A stretch of 64,000 nt of DNA, taken from NCBI GenBank assembly GCA_018343915.1, contig JABRWF010000002.1:1426001-1490000 (forward strand). The letters are read 5' to 3'. This document shows positions 42,640 through 56,443 of this stretch, piece after piece. A program made the position numbers and the translations under genes. The notes below the pieces were generated by a model. That model was not told the DNA's origin. It ran no database searches and was given only the letters and a program-made list of their open reading frames with translations. The first letter of the stretch is position 1. Each line of letters opens with the position of its first letter. The DNA comes from Agroathelia rolfsii. Taxonomy: Eukaryota; Basidiomycota; Agaricomycetes; Amylocorticiales; Amylocorticiaceae.

Positions 42640-45600
42640 ATGCTTTCTAGCTCTGCAAACGCCCTCAAGGCAACTTCAAGGCGACTAGGAGCTTCTCACA
42701 CTAGTAGGACATTGGCCACTCATGCAACGCCAGTGGAAAAAGATTGCACTTCCATTACCCCGCCATATTCTCAGCTCTTACAAAACCTCGCGCGTGTTCG
42801 CGAAATCCTCAACAACCGACCTCTGTCTCTCGCAGAGAAGATTCTGTATAGTCACTTGTACAATCCGGAGAAGGACTTGAGCAATGGGGGGAAAATTAGA
42901 GGTGAAAACTATCTTCAATTGAGACCGGAGAGGGTAGCTATGCAAGATGCATCTGCTCAGTAAGTAGCTCCGGCAAACCTAACGTTTCCTACTCATAAAC
43001 TGACGAATTCTAGAATGGCATTGTAAGTATTTCAAGATATCTAGATGATACACCTGTTAAGGATTATTAGGCTTCAGTTCATGAGTGCTGGCTTGGAACG
43101 TTGCGCTGTCCCGACCAGTATTCACTGCGACCATTTGATCCAAGCTTTCGAGGGTGCCGAGACGGACTTGCAGGTACGAACAATAGACCCAATACTCATA
43201 TAAGCCTGTACTGAAAATTCGGCAGCGATCTCTCGTCACTAATCAAGAGGTTTTCGATTTTCTAGAAAGTGCTGCAAGGAAGTACGGCATTGAATTCTGG
43301 AGGCCTGGTTCTGGGATTATACACCAAATCGTTCTGGAGAATTATGCGGCTCCTGGAATGTTGATGTATGCTTATTACTTCTCCAACAACTAGGATTGCG
43401 AGATGCTGACACGTATCACAGGCTTGGAACTGACTCCCATACTCCTAATGCTGGTGGACTCGGTATGTTGGCCATTGGTGTCGGTGGTGCCGACGCTGTT
43501 GGTGAGGATTGATTTCTTAACGAATTTTATTGATCCATCTAACGAGATCTCCCAGACGCAATGACTGGAACACCGTGGGAGCTAAAGGCTCCTGAGATTA
43601 TTGGTATGGCAGAATTTCATAGTCATGTGTGCACACTGTATAACAATCTGGAATAGGTATACAACTCAAGGGCAAACTTAACGGATGGGCAACCCCGAAA
43701 GATCTCATCTTACATCTGGCTGGAAAGCTCACTGTTCGTGGCGGTACTGGGCGCATATTGGAATACTATGGGGCTGGCGTAGAAAATCAATCATGCACTG
43801 GTACGTCTCTGTTAAATAATTGAGTTTGTAAACTTTGCTTAGCCTTTGAAGGTTTGGCTACCATTGCAAACATGGGAGCCGAAGTCGGGGCTACCACTTC
43901 TACATTCCCATACTCAGAGAATATGCGCAAATATCTTCATGCTACCGGTAGGGCTCCTGTAGCTCGAGCTGCTGACGAGGCTGCTAAGAGCGGCTTCCTC
44001 AGCGCGGATCGTGGTGTTGAATATGATGAACACATTGAAATCGTGAGTTACAGATAATAAAACCTCATTCCACCTAAATTCAAGCCCTCCATAGGATCTG
44101 TCTCAAATTGAACCAACTATCAACGGTCCTTTCACTCCAGATTTGGCTACTCCTATCTCCAAGTTTGCGTCCACGGTTTCTGAACAAGGTTGGAAAGACG
44201 AATTCTCCGCTGGTTTGATTGGATCTTGCACCAACAGCTCCTATGAGGATATGGTTAGTAAATCTAATTCCCAATCATGTGCGATATAGACTCATCTTGT
44301 GAAGACAAGTGTAGCCGATCTGGCAAGACAGGCCAAGGCAGTAGGTCTCAAAACCAAGGTACGGTATAGTATCATATTCAAAAACCATAGTTAACTGAAT
44401 TATCTTCCATTCAGGTCCCATTCTTGTGCACTCCCGGTACGGCTTTACTAGTACCGTCTTAAAGAACATTGACTTACCCTTAACAGGTTCTGAACAGATT
44501 CGTGCGACAATGGAGCGTGATCAAGTAACAAACGTCCTAGAGGATGTTGGTGGTCTCGTTCTGGCTAACGCGTGTGGACCGTGCATTGGACAAGTATGTT
44601 TACCGAACGCATATGGTAACTGGATTTTAACACTTATCTTCAGTGGAAACGTGAAGACAAGAAAGATGAGGAAAACGCTATTCTCACCTCTTTCAATCGG
44701 TGGGTCAATTGTCATGTTTGCCTGTCCCTACATGCCCATGATAAGAACCGCAAATAGTAACTTCAAGTCGCGAAACGATGGCAACCGTCTTACTATGAAC
44801 TTTTTGGCTTCTCCAACTATTGTAACCGCCATGGCATTCTCTGGCAAGCTATCATTCAATCCCGCTACGGACTCGATCACCTTGCCATCAGGAGAACAAT
44901 TCAAGTTTGCTCCCCCGCGTGGCCAAGATCTCCCTTCAGAAGGATTTACTGCAGGAAGGACACAATATTACCCTGAGCGCTCACCGGCACCCCAGCCTGA
45001 GACGGAGGTCATCATCAAGAAAGATTCCCAGCGCTTGGAGCTCTTGGAGCCTTTCACCAGCAATTTCGGCGGAAAGGGGTCTGAGCTGCTGAAGTCGAAG
45101 GTGTTGATGCGTGTCCGGGGCAAGTGCACTACCGATCACATCTCCGCTGCTGTGAGTCTTTGAAGCTTTTGGTTATTAAGGCATATCCTCATCATATGAC
45201 ATTACAGGGCCCATGGTTGAAATACAAAGGCCATTTAACCAATATTTCTGAAAACCTTCGTACGTAATTTTATTATCCGTTTTGGCAGCAAGATGTTTAC
45301 CAATGATTATACAGTCATCACGGTATATCATGCACTCAAATAACTCAGGATTGGAGAACTAACCTCCACTTTTTAGGCTATCAACGATGAAGGAGGCGAG
45401 ATGAATGTTGCATTCGATCATGACCACAATGCTTCTGAGAGCAAGACCGATACCATTCCTGGAATTGCCAAACGGTTCAAAGCCCGTCAACAGCCCTGGG
45501 TGCTTGTCGTGGATGAGAACTATGGTGAAGGAAGTGCTCGAGAACATGCGGCTCTACAACCACGATTCTACGGTAAGATTGTCAAGCCCTGGACTTTTCT

Positions 45601-45997
45601 TGGCCCACGATTACTCATGTATTCATTAGGTTGCTCTGCGATCATTGCACGCTCATTCGCTCGTATCCACGAAACAAACCTCAAGGTGAGATTTATTTTT
45701 TTAGATTCGCAATAAAACACGTATTCAACTCCTCTTCAGAAACAAGGTGTGCTCCCCCTTTGGTTTGTCAATAAGGAAGATTACTCCCGGATCAATTCTG
45801 GCGACTCCATCGAGACCGTTGGCTTAGCCGACGTCTTCGCTGGCAAATCTGACGCCTCCATCAAACTCGTAGTCACTCAGCGCGATGGAACAGTGTTTGA
45901 TATCCCCGTGAAGCATACGCTGTCTGTTGATCAATTGAAGTGGTTAGCAGCTGGCTCAGCACTGAACCACATCCGCTCGCAGATGTCTGCACCTTGA
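42640..45997 (+). CDS. ACO1: aconitate hydratase, mitochondrial
   Basis: Nineteen exons: join(42640..42959,43014..43022,43071..43173,43226..43365,43422..43501,43556..43603,43657..43800,43852..44042,44095..44253,44305..44358,44415..44436,44487..44593,44644..44699,44758..45151,45208..45259,45315..45322,45377..45572,45630..45685,45740..45997), 798 aa. A Ser/Arg-rich mitochondrial presequence precedes [19 protein letters not shown]. The [4Fe-4S] ligands are present: Cys in [14 protein letters not shown] and both Cys of [10 protein letters not shown]. Further blocks are [56 protein letters not shown] and [18 protein letters not shown]. It converts citrate to isocitrate in the TCA cycle. Exons of 9 nt (43014-43022) and 8 nt (45315-45322) are unusually small but required for frame. 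A paralogue serving lysine synthesis cannot be excluded. Confidence 0.94.
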
Positions 45998-46396
45998 AAA
46001 GTATTCCCCAGTCTACCGCTCAAAACCTAGTACACGTAATTAGATTTTCTTTTGAAATGGAACCCATCTTGAATCGCTGTGTATGTATGCCATATCCGGG
46101 ACCAGTCATAACAAACCTCAAGTACCATAGATAGATCGGATAGATCGAGAATGGATGTGATGTAACGTCAGAGGTCACTTTCCTCAACAGGCAGTTTTGT
46201 TTTGCTTGGTTTTGCTTGTCCTTGTTTGCTCAACGCAATCACATGCCAAATGTGGTCACTACCGCAACAGGCAATTATCATTGGGACTAATCAGGCGCGT
46301 CTTGTGGTGGTTCGCATTGGAAATTATAAGTGTTATTATGACCGTGCCCACAGGGACGCCCTTCGTATACCCTCATCTCATCTCCGCTTCCCCACC
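45998..46396. other. intergenic
   Basis: Spacer between aconitase and the kinase-like gene; no clear motif. Confidence 0.45.
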
Positions 46397-49300
46397 ATGC
46401 CACCGTTACCTCGGCATGAGATTAGCTGCGAAACCCTCCCTATCCACGCGACCCTATCATCAGTATCAACAAACTTACAATCTCGAGCTTCTGCCAGTGG
46501 CACTCAAACTGCATCACTAGCCAGCATGTCCTCTGGCTTCACGACAGGGTTCAGATTTCGATATACCAGCGCTCAGACATCTACTAGCCCTATCTATTCT
46601 AACATGAACACATTCATGTCCGTTCTGACTGCTCCATATTCCCCGCCATCTCGAGTTCTCACCGCCCTGGGATGGGATACATACTGCGCCGCCGCGGCTG
46701 CTATCAATGAGCACAGCTCTCAATCGACTCGCAAGGCCTCTGCTATAGATAGAGACGATATAGCAAGTCCCACTAAGGAACAGGCAACTCCTATTTATAC
46801 ACCACATGGTCCTTGGGCATGGTCGGCAGGGCTTCCTCTAAGAGATACTGTACAATTGATCCAACTTTGCAGTATGAGTTTCCGAGTCATGTTAGTGCCG
46901 GTTACATGCTCATGAGCTTCCCTCAGACGGCGCACAGAGCAATATTTCGGTTAAGCAGAGTCAAATTGGAAGTAAGACGTTTGTCCACATCAGCAAAACG
47001 TGAGATGGTTATTTCCTCTGAGTCCATAGCCAAAGTTATTGACCGACGCCACATAGCTCATTCGTTGGTATGGGTAACCACCTCAGTACAATGTCAGAGG
47101 TTAGTAATGAACCTGCACTGATGAACCCAGTCTTATCTTCTCTCGTTACAGATCTCCCTTTACGGGTCCAAGGGACGTTTAAGGGACTTACAGGGCGACG
47201 TCGTCCCCTCGCTCGTCAAGGCCATCCGACGCCCCGCAGGCAAACTGGAAATGATTATGGAGCCCCCTCATCCCTGCTTCTGGATAGAAGCTTCCGCCGA
47301 TATGCCAGATGTTCTCAAGCAACGCTGCGTGGCGGCCTTCGAGCGCCTGCATAGTGTTGGTGTTCTGCATGGTGCACCAGAGCTACGCCACATGCTCATC
47401 GGCGCTGATACAAAAGTGACCCTAGTGGATTTCAAACATGCTCGTGTCCTTGACTCTTCCACGCCACATCAGTTTGCCATGGAAATGCGTCTTGTGAAAT
47501 TCAAACTCAATTATGAAGGGGCACGTCAGGCAGAGCAAGAACAGAACGATTATTGCGGGAGCAGATCAGATGCACCAATTGTGAGCTTCAATTTATTGTG
47601 TGTTTTGCTTCAAGAGTTCTGAAACCTCGACAAAAAAAGGATACGGCAGAAGAACAATGGTCGTCATCCGCAGAGACCGTTCCACGGCGCTTTATTATGC
47701 CTGGGCAGACGGAAAAGGACGTTAAATTGGCCATCGCACGTTTTACACAGTTCATCCACGACTTGGAGAATTCCAATAACTCGGGACCCCGCGTATCATC
47801 AAGGAGAATTAGTTTCGACTCTGCTCAGTCTCAGATGCGCCTACCATCCTTCATCTTTCGCGTTCCTAGCTCCGAGCGCTTCCAGAATAGCGTCACTTCA
47901 GAACAACCAGTTGCTGGTCCATCTCGGTTGAAGTCTGGTGCCACCACTGCCACATTGACTGATAAACGAAGAAGCTCATATCCTATTCCTGAGAAACGTA
48001 AATCTTCCTCTGATGTTTTGGAAATTGATCAGCCCTCGACCAAGAAGGTGCGATGGCAGAGTCTAGCCCCGTCGAGTTCATGTAGCTCTGTCGATACGTC
48101 GCCTGTTCAGCCCAGAAGGCTAGCCGCGCAGTCTCTTCCCGGTATCAAGGTTCGCGATTTTGCCTATGAACCGTACGACGGGCCTAAAGGCTACTACGTT
48201 CCTGAACCGTTCAGAGAAGCGGTCATGGCCACTGAACGTCGTCGACACATACACATGCTGAATGGGAGAGCGATGGACGAAGTTCTGCGCCAGGCCACTC
48301 CCATTCAGCGCACTGAATACTCGAGGATGAAGCTCGCCGCCCAAGGAAGCCAACAGAAAATGATAGGACTGAGGTCATTGGGCCGTTTGAAGCGCGTATT
48401 GGATGAGCTAGCCGATCCGGTGCCCAATGGCAGTGCGATCAAAAGGCAGAAGTACAATCATGGTCTCGGAAGGAGCTCCAAAGAAAAGCGCAGAGCCGTA
48501 GATGGTGCCCACCCCACAACTTCTCCATCAGCAGGTGATGAAAATTGCCGGAGTGCTCCGTCTTCGAGCATGACGCCCGCACGTCGAAACTCAATTGCCT
48601 CTACGCAGCAGCCTAAACCCATTCTACGGAAATCAACTCAAGGATTGAACGGGGAAGCCCCACGTGGTGCGAACGTTTATATTAACCTGGTTGATGAAGA
48701 TGACGTCTCTGTGTCATCCAACTCACGAGCTCACACTTCCACGCGGTCCACTGGCATATTGGGCAGTCGGTACACAAGCAGAAGGAACGCTAATGGGTCA
48801 CGCATAGCACCAACATATACATTCCACTCGCTTATCCCCATTCAGCCAGTCTGTCCCATTAATGCCGGACCATTAGAAAGCCTGGATGATGATGACGACG
48901 TTGTGGAACAAGGCGTTAATGCTGCCAATAATATAACTAGACCGATGGCGGCCAGAAAGCCGTACGCTAACGACGTCCTCGCGCCCCTTCCAGAATCGGA
49001 AATGAAAACGATGGAGGAAGATCCCTACAGTCTTGCTGCGCAGATGGCATGGGCAACATTGGGATTGCGACCGTTCCCACCACGCGATCATCTATTTCGT
49101 GAGCAGCAGCGTCGGCTATCGTTGCCAGCTGGTCGTTCAGGGGAGGGAGTTGTTACTTTACCAGGTGCGAATGATAGTCACAAGAGTCAGCGCCAGTTTC
49201 AGCCCAACCGCCTGTCTTTCTCCGCCCGGCTTCCGCATATTTCTCCGGATGGTGTGGTGCCTGTCGGTGAACCCGAGGCAGGTGATGATGATGACTCGGC

Positions 49301-49439
49301 TGAAGAAGAAGAAGTCGCGCTGATGCTAATGATGTCTACTTCTCCAACGATTTACGAGAATGAGGTCAGTCTGGACGTCTGTAACTCCTCAGCCTCCACC
49401 GCTTCATGGTGGCGACGATGGTGGCAGTTTTTCAGATAG
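46397..49439 (+). CDS. large protein with degenerate kinase-like domain
   Basis: Exons: join(46397..46871,46927..46999,47057..47099,47152..47580,47640..49439), 939 aa; all junctions are GT-AG and in frame, though the first three exons rest mainly on splice logic. Residues about 195-320 look like the C-lobe of a protein-kinase-like fold seen in many agaric proteins: ISLYGSKGRLRDLQGDVVPS, ERLHSVGVLHGAPELRHML, VTLVDFKHARVL. The HRD-type loop reads LHGAPEL and the DFG position reads DFK, so normal catalytic residues are missing or changed. The remaining 600 residues are low-complexity, rich in Ser, Arg and acidic patches, ending in SWWRRWWQFFR. I infer a pseudokinase-like protein; the role is unknown. 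Confidence 0.65.
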
Positions 49440-50318
49440 ATAGAGAGAAGACGCTCCGTAACTTCTTGGGTCTTTTTTTTCTCTCATTTCTCTTCGCATC
49501 CGACGCTAAGCGGTCGACCGATGCCACCCTTTCGGCGATCGACGAGGCGCGCCAATAATCACTCTCATCTTTGTCCTGTGTTCTTTCCGCCTCCTTATTC
49601 GCATTTATATTTCTGGTAACTTCGATCGTATCTTTTCTTCTCTTTTGCGCTGCCTTTCCGCTTTCTACCCTGTACATTGAATATTGTAACCCCACATCAT
49701 ACCCGTAACTTATTGTCATAATGTTAATTGTGCGCGCTCCTTGTTCCTGTATACACATTGAAATAAGCGGGAATGATGGTCCCTTGGCGAGCGATAACAG
49801 GGCATGATATGGTTCGTGCAAGTAGCCCCTAGTATAGGCTGTGAGCAAGAAGATGAAGATTGATGGGATGGCTGATCACAGCACTATCCGGGGTCGATTT
49901 ATGACTGTCATGCAGGCGATGTGCCTGTGCAAAGGGGGAGGAGGGGGGGGGGGAGAAGGAAGACCGACATAGGAGTCAATATGGTTTCCACAGCCCTAAA
50001 TGAATATTTTGGGCCAGAGAAATAAAATGAGCAGTGCCATTTGATCTCACCGGGAGCATCTAAGCGCACGCCAAGACCAAGAGAGAGTCCTCAGATGTCG
50101 GATACGCACGATAACCGAAAGACCCCACTGATATAAGGCCGTCCTGCGGGGCAACCACGCTTGTAGTCTGTTCTCTTACCGACCACTTTCTCTCCCCTCG
50201 AGGTCCTAGCTTTGACGCTCCCAGTCAGGCTACATTTATCTCGACTCGCGTATAGAGACGAGCACGAGCATATAAGCGGGTTTATATCCCCTCTATTCCT
50301 GACAAAGCACACACAACC
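49440..50318. other. intergenic, promoter of the permease gene
   Basis: No coding signal. A G-rich run at 49931-49955 and a TATA-like TATAAG at 50271-50276, about 48 bp upstream of the permease ATG, are the visible elements. Confidence 0.45.
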
Positions 50319-52696
50319 ATGTCCGTCGAAAGCAAAACCAAGGTGGAGAAATATGCCGACTACGACAGCGAGTCAGGTCGAGTAGGTGAAGCTGGCGAGC
50401 CGCCTCTCCAGCGCTCACTCAAGGCCCGCCATATGGCCGTAAGTCACCCTAAATAATTATTCCAGTGATCATTGTAGAGCTGGGCACAAGACTCATGTGC
50501 ATCATTACAATGCCAACAGATGATTAGTATTGGCGGTGTCATTGGTACTGGTCTCTTCCTGGGTACAGGAAATGCACTTGCGTAAGCGCCTTCTTCTTGC
50601 TAGTCTCCAGTTCAACACTCATAACCCCATTCATCTTGCAGAAATGGTGGTCCCCGTAAGTAACTTTTACCGATTTTCAAAATCCGAGGGCCTGCTTAAA
50701 TCCCCGAGTAGTCGGTCTCTTCCTCGGCTATGCTATCATGGGTTCCATCACATATAGTGTAATGGTAAGGACAATACTTGAAATTTGTTTCTCCATGTGT
50801 CCGAGGGTCTCATCATATCTCGTCCCGTTACCAGATTTCTCTAGGAGAGATGGTCAGGTGAGACCCGCAGCAACACTTTTATTCTAATCAGATCGTGTAT
50901 TGACTTGTTGATCCTGCTTCCAAAAGCTTTTTGCCGATTCCGGGGTGCGTTTGTTTTGTTTCTCATAATGTCAATTCAATAAGCTAAAGACTATATTTCT
51001 CTGTACAGTGGTCACATCAAACTTGCGGAACGTTTCGTTGATCCGGCGTTGAGTTTTGCTATGGGATGGAACTACTGGTACAACTGGACGATGATCATGC
51101 CGTGCGTATTTCTGGAACTTTTTTCTTAGTTCCATAATATCGTGCTTATACTGGTCCTATAGTGCGGAATTAAGCGCTTCTGCCATTCTGATTGGTTACT
51201 GGGATAAACACACGAGTCCTGGTGTTTACATTACTGTCACCTTAATTGTCGCCGTGGGCATTAACTTGGTACGTTGACTGGCGCAACTTTTGCGATCAGC
51301 CGGCCTTATTCTTATATCCTATCAGCTTGGCGCCGGCGCATATGGTGAAGCCGAGTTTATCTTCGCCTCCATCAAGGTCATCACCATTACTGGCCTTATC
51401 ATCCTCGGTATCGTCCTTGATCTTGGTGGTGGGCCAAACCATGATCGCATCGGTTTCCGCTACTGGAAGAACCCTGGTCCCTTTACGCAGTACGATAACA
51501 TTGGTGGTGCTAAGGGTCGCTTCCTCGGCTGGCTCGCCGTCTTGACGCAGGCTGCCTTCTCTTACATTGGTACCGAGATTGTTGCCATTGCTGCTGGTGA
51601 AGCCAAGAACCCCAGGCGCAACTTGCCTAGGGCGATCAAGAGGGTTTACGTCCGTATCCTGGTCTTCTACCTCGGTGGAACATTCATCATCGGTCTCCTT
51701 GTTCCATCCAACTCCGGGAGTCTAAAGCTTGGCCATGGAACGGCTGCAGCGTCGCCGTTTGTTATTGCTATCCGTGCGGCTGGAATCAAGGCGTTGCCCT
51801 CCGTCATCAACGCTGCCCTCCTGACTTCCGCTTGGTCCGCTGCCTCGTCTGATTTGTACACAAGTTCGCGTGCTATCTACGGTCTTGCACTTTCTGGCAA
51901 TGCCCCCAAGGTCTTCATGAAGACGACCCGCAAGGGAATGCCATATGTGGCCGTCACGTTCTGCGCACTGTTCGCCTCATTGGCATACCTCTCGTAAGTT
52001 CATCCAGCGATTTTGTATATCCAAATATTTGACCCTAACATATGTTTGTTACAGTCTCGGCAGCGGATCTGGTACTGTCTTCGAATGGTTCCAGAACATG
52101 ACCTCCATCGCCGGTCTTTTGTGAGTTATATTCCTTTTTGGAATATGATGGAATTATGGTGCTGACTTGTGATGATAGGACCTGGTTTGGTATTTCGGTT
52201 ACATACATCCGCTTCTATGCCGGTACCAAGGCTCAGGGCATCAACCGTCTGGACTTTCCTTTTGCATCGAGGTTTCAGCCGTATGCTGCATACTACTCCG
52301 CATTCATGACACTGCTTATTTGCATTGTATGTGCACTCTTTATCAATCATGATTTGCATATGCTCACCTATTCATGGTAGATCTCGGGTTGGGCTGTTTT
52401 CCTTAGGGACAGCTGGGACACAGCAACATTTGTCACCAACTACCTTCCTCTTGCCCTCTTCCCTCTCTTGTACTTCTCCTATCGTTTCACCAAGCGCGTT
52501 CGTAGCCATAGTGCCTCTGATATGGACTTCATCACCGGTCTTGATGCCATCGAAGCCGAGACTTACGATGAGGAGCCTCCTAAAAATAAGCTCCAGGCAT
52601 TCTGGAGCTGGCTGGTATGTATTACGTCCGATAATTTCGTGTCTGAGTCACCCTTTCTGACGAACTTTTTCTTTTTTTTCTTTCTTGTAGATGTGA
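50319..52696 (+). CDS. amino-acid permease (APC superfamily, YAT type)
   Basis: Thirteen exons: join(50319..50438,50520..50581,50642..50655,50712..50764,50835..50857,50927..50944,51009..51101,51163..51268,51326..51993,52055..52120,52179..52326,52381..52614,52691..52696), 536 aa. A hydrophilic N-tail ends in LKARHMAMISIGGVIGTGLF, the hallmark first helix of fungal amino-acid permeases. It is followed by MISLGEMVSFLPIPGGHIKL, GWNYWYNWTMIMPAELSASA, AAFSYIGTEIVAIAAGEAKN and SSDLYTSSRAIYGLALSGNA, all family blocks. About twelve membrane helices are expected, with import of amino acids coupled to protons at the plasma membrane. Substrate range cannot be read from sequence. The last intron leaves only Met-stop in the final exon. 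Confidence 0.9.
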
Positions 52697-53134
52697 TTTT
52701 AATGTGGTTAACGTTGCGCGATAATATTTTATATATTTTGTTTACCTTATCAACATCCACTATCAATGTCGTCCCTGTTTTGGATCAAAAAGGTTGTACT
52801 ATCTTACGTTATAATTTATACCATGCATGATGTCAACGCTACGGTACACTTATACGAAACTTATTCTGATTTACATTCCAAACTAAAGAGTGTAGAGGAT
52901 TTTTTTCTCACCGTGCACAGATAGATGACAAACGTTGGTATGATAATAAGATGAAGAGAAAATGTTGTATCTGTCTTCTTCGGATATGACTCCGATCGAC
53001 TCCATACAGCGATTTTTTTTTTTTACATGAAGGGCAAGTTATGACTCGAGAAAGATTATCTTAAAGCATCCCATCTTGTTCTGCTGTCTTTGTCACAACC
53101 CTTCCATCTTCCTCGATTCCAATCTCGAAAAATC
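52697..53134. other. intergenic
   Basis: Spacer between the permease and LYS1; T-rich runs, no coding signal. Confidence 0.5.
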
Positions 53135-54508
<1,374 letters not shown>

Positions 54509-55073
54509 AGGGAAAAATGCAGAGCAACTCATAAATAAAATGCTTATTATCTGATACGTGTATGCATGTATAAATGGGACTCCCACTTCGTGTGGACGTT
54601 GCTACGTAGACGCTCATCATGGAGGCATCACTGATTGCCTGGATGGCAAATGGCTTAGCCATATGTCCCAAAAAGGAAAAAATGTCCATAAAAGGAAGCT
54701 GGCTTTGGCTTTGGCTGGCGATCAGGAGATGGAAACAGCAACCGCTGGCGACCGGATACGCAGCGGCTGTTCTTGTTTCTGTTTCTTTGAAATACTATAC
54801 CCCTCGCACTACTTCTCCCTCCTCTTCCGCCCTTCCCCCCTCCTCCCCTTTCTTTTCCCCTTTCTCAGTCTTGTGTGGTTGTCCGGGTCGTATCTGCTTA
54901 TTTCTATATATTCTCCTCAGTTTCTTTCCTGGGGTACTATCCTTCCTGTGTCGAATATCCTTATTCCCCTCTTACACTGGTGCTGGTCGCCCTTTTCCTC
55001 GGTCTCTGTCTCGTAAACCATCAGCTATTTCATCAACAACACCTTAGTGTATCCATATTAGCGTCCATTTGCA
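54509..55073. other. intergenic with pyrimidine-rich leader
   Basis: Contains a strong C/T-rich tract (about 54800-54870) before the ATG of the next gene, typical of fungal core promoters. No coding signal. Confidence 0.5.
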
Positions 55074-56443
55074 ATGGCTCTTGCACTCTCTCCCGTTCCC
55101 CAAATCTCCATCTCTTTTGCCCCTCCTCAGGAGGATGTTGCAGAGCCTTCCTCGCCGTTCACTCCCACCTCTTGGCCGACACCTATCGAGAATGATGGCT
55201 TCAGGAATCAGCATCTGACTCCCCCTCCCATGGTGTCTCCACACTTCGCAGCACGTCAGCTCTCTCCTTTGCGGCCTGCAGATGCCCCCGTGAAGGGCCA
55301 AGGTCTTGAACGCTCTCGGTTCGAGGAGCTCCTCAGGGCATCTCGTGAACGCAATGCTGCCGTTGGTGCCAAGCGTGCTCCAGATCTTAGAAAGGAAGTT
55401 GCCCTCAAAGTGCACAAGACGAAGCAAGGTATGGAAGCATCTCTGTTTTATTGTTCAGATTCATCAAGGTTTGCACACTCTTATCGTTATTATCTCTGAT
55501 TCTAGTCGAACGCCGTGCACTCTTCCTTTCCAAGGTCCACGCACCTCCATCGCCATCTGCTGCGATGACGCCCAAGACGCCGCCCGAGTCACCTGCTATC
55601 TTCCATTTCACCTTGCCGTCCCCTGGTATTGTCTCGCCCTTGTCGCTCTTCGAGTCCCTCTCTGAAGACCCGAGTCGTGTGGCTCCGTGCGAACCGTGGG
55701 TTGAGCAAGTCGACTTCCGTCTTCCCAAGACGCCTAAAGTTGTCATCACTGAAGCAAGTGACAGTCCCATGCGCACACCACTCCCATCGCTGGACCAGAT
55801 TACCGCCCATTTGAACTCGCACAGGCATCCCATGGAGCCTGTGAAACCAAGGGAAAACAATGGTTACCGTCCAGCAGGCATGCGGCTGCCCGCGTTCCTG
55901 AAATCGTCGATTGTACGCCCCCAGCAGGAGGTGCCTGTCGCTACTGCTCAGACCACTGTTCCTGCTGCTGCCCCGACCAAGCCCAGGGCGATGCTTTCCA
56001 TCGGAGGTAATGGTCGTCTTCAGCTGCCGATCCGCGCACTGGCTCCCTCCTCGAACGTCATCTCTGCTCCGAGGCCTGTCAAGCCCGTGGAGAGCCTTTT
56101 GCCTCCCAAGTCTCCTTCTTCGCCACTCGTGCCCAAGTTGCAAGTTACGACCCGGGTCGTACCCCGCACGTCTACAACTTCGCCCGTCGAGCTTTCGGAG
56201 AACAATCTGCTGAAACTGGACTCGCGCGCCCGTATGCGCAAGGACATGCTTGCCACGCTCAGCAGGCGGACGAACAAGCCTACTGGTGTCAGCGACCATA
56301 CCAAGCATGGCCACGATGAAGAGGATTTGGATTTGGATATTCGCAAGGCGAGGCGTCACAGCGCACCTAGTGAGCTGCAATCTGTCCACCGGAGCGGAGG
56401 GCCGTTCATCCACGCGGTATTGTCGATGCCAGGCGGATTCTGA
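55074..56443 (+). CDS. unrecognised Pro/Ser-rich protein
   Basis: Exons: join(55074..55428,55506..56443), 430 aa. The single GT-AG intron restores frame from KVHKTKQ to VERRALFLSK. Composition is rich in Pro, Ser and basic residues, with many short SP/TP motifs (TPKTPPESP, FRLPKTPKVVITEA, SPVELSENN) that could be phosphorylated by proline-directed kinases. A basic/helical stretch RFEELLRASRERNAA and LDSRARMRKDMLATLSRR are the most structured-looking parts. No signal peptide, membrane helix or known domain is visible. It is probably a largely disordered conserved basidiomycete protein. Confidence 0.65.

Noticed and set aside
49931..49955. G-rich run as a telomere or origin
   Set aside because: It is a single short G tract without telomeric repeats or any replication signature.
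55589..56413. 274-aa minus-strand open frame
   Set aside because: Antisense shadow of the Pro/Ser-rich gene; composition is Arg-rich and low-quality.
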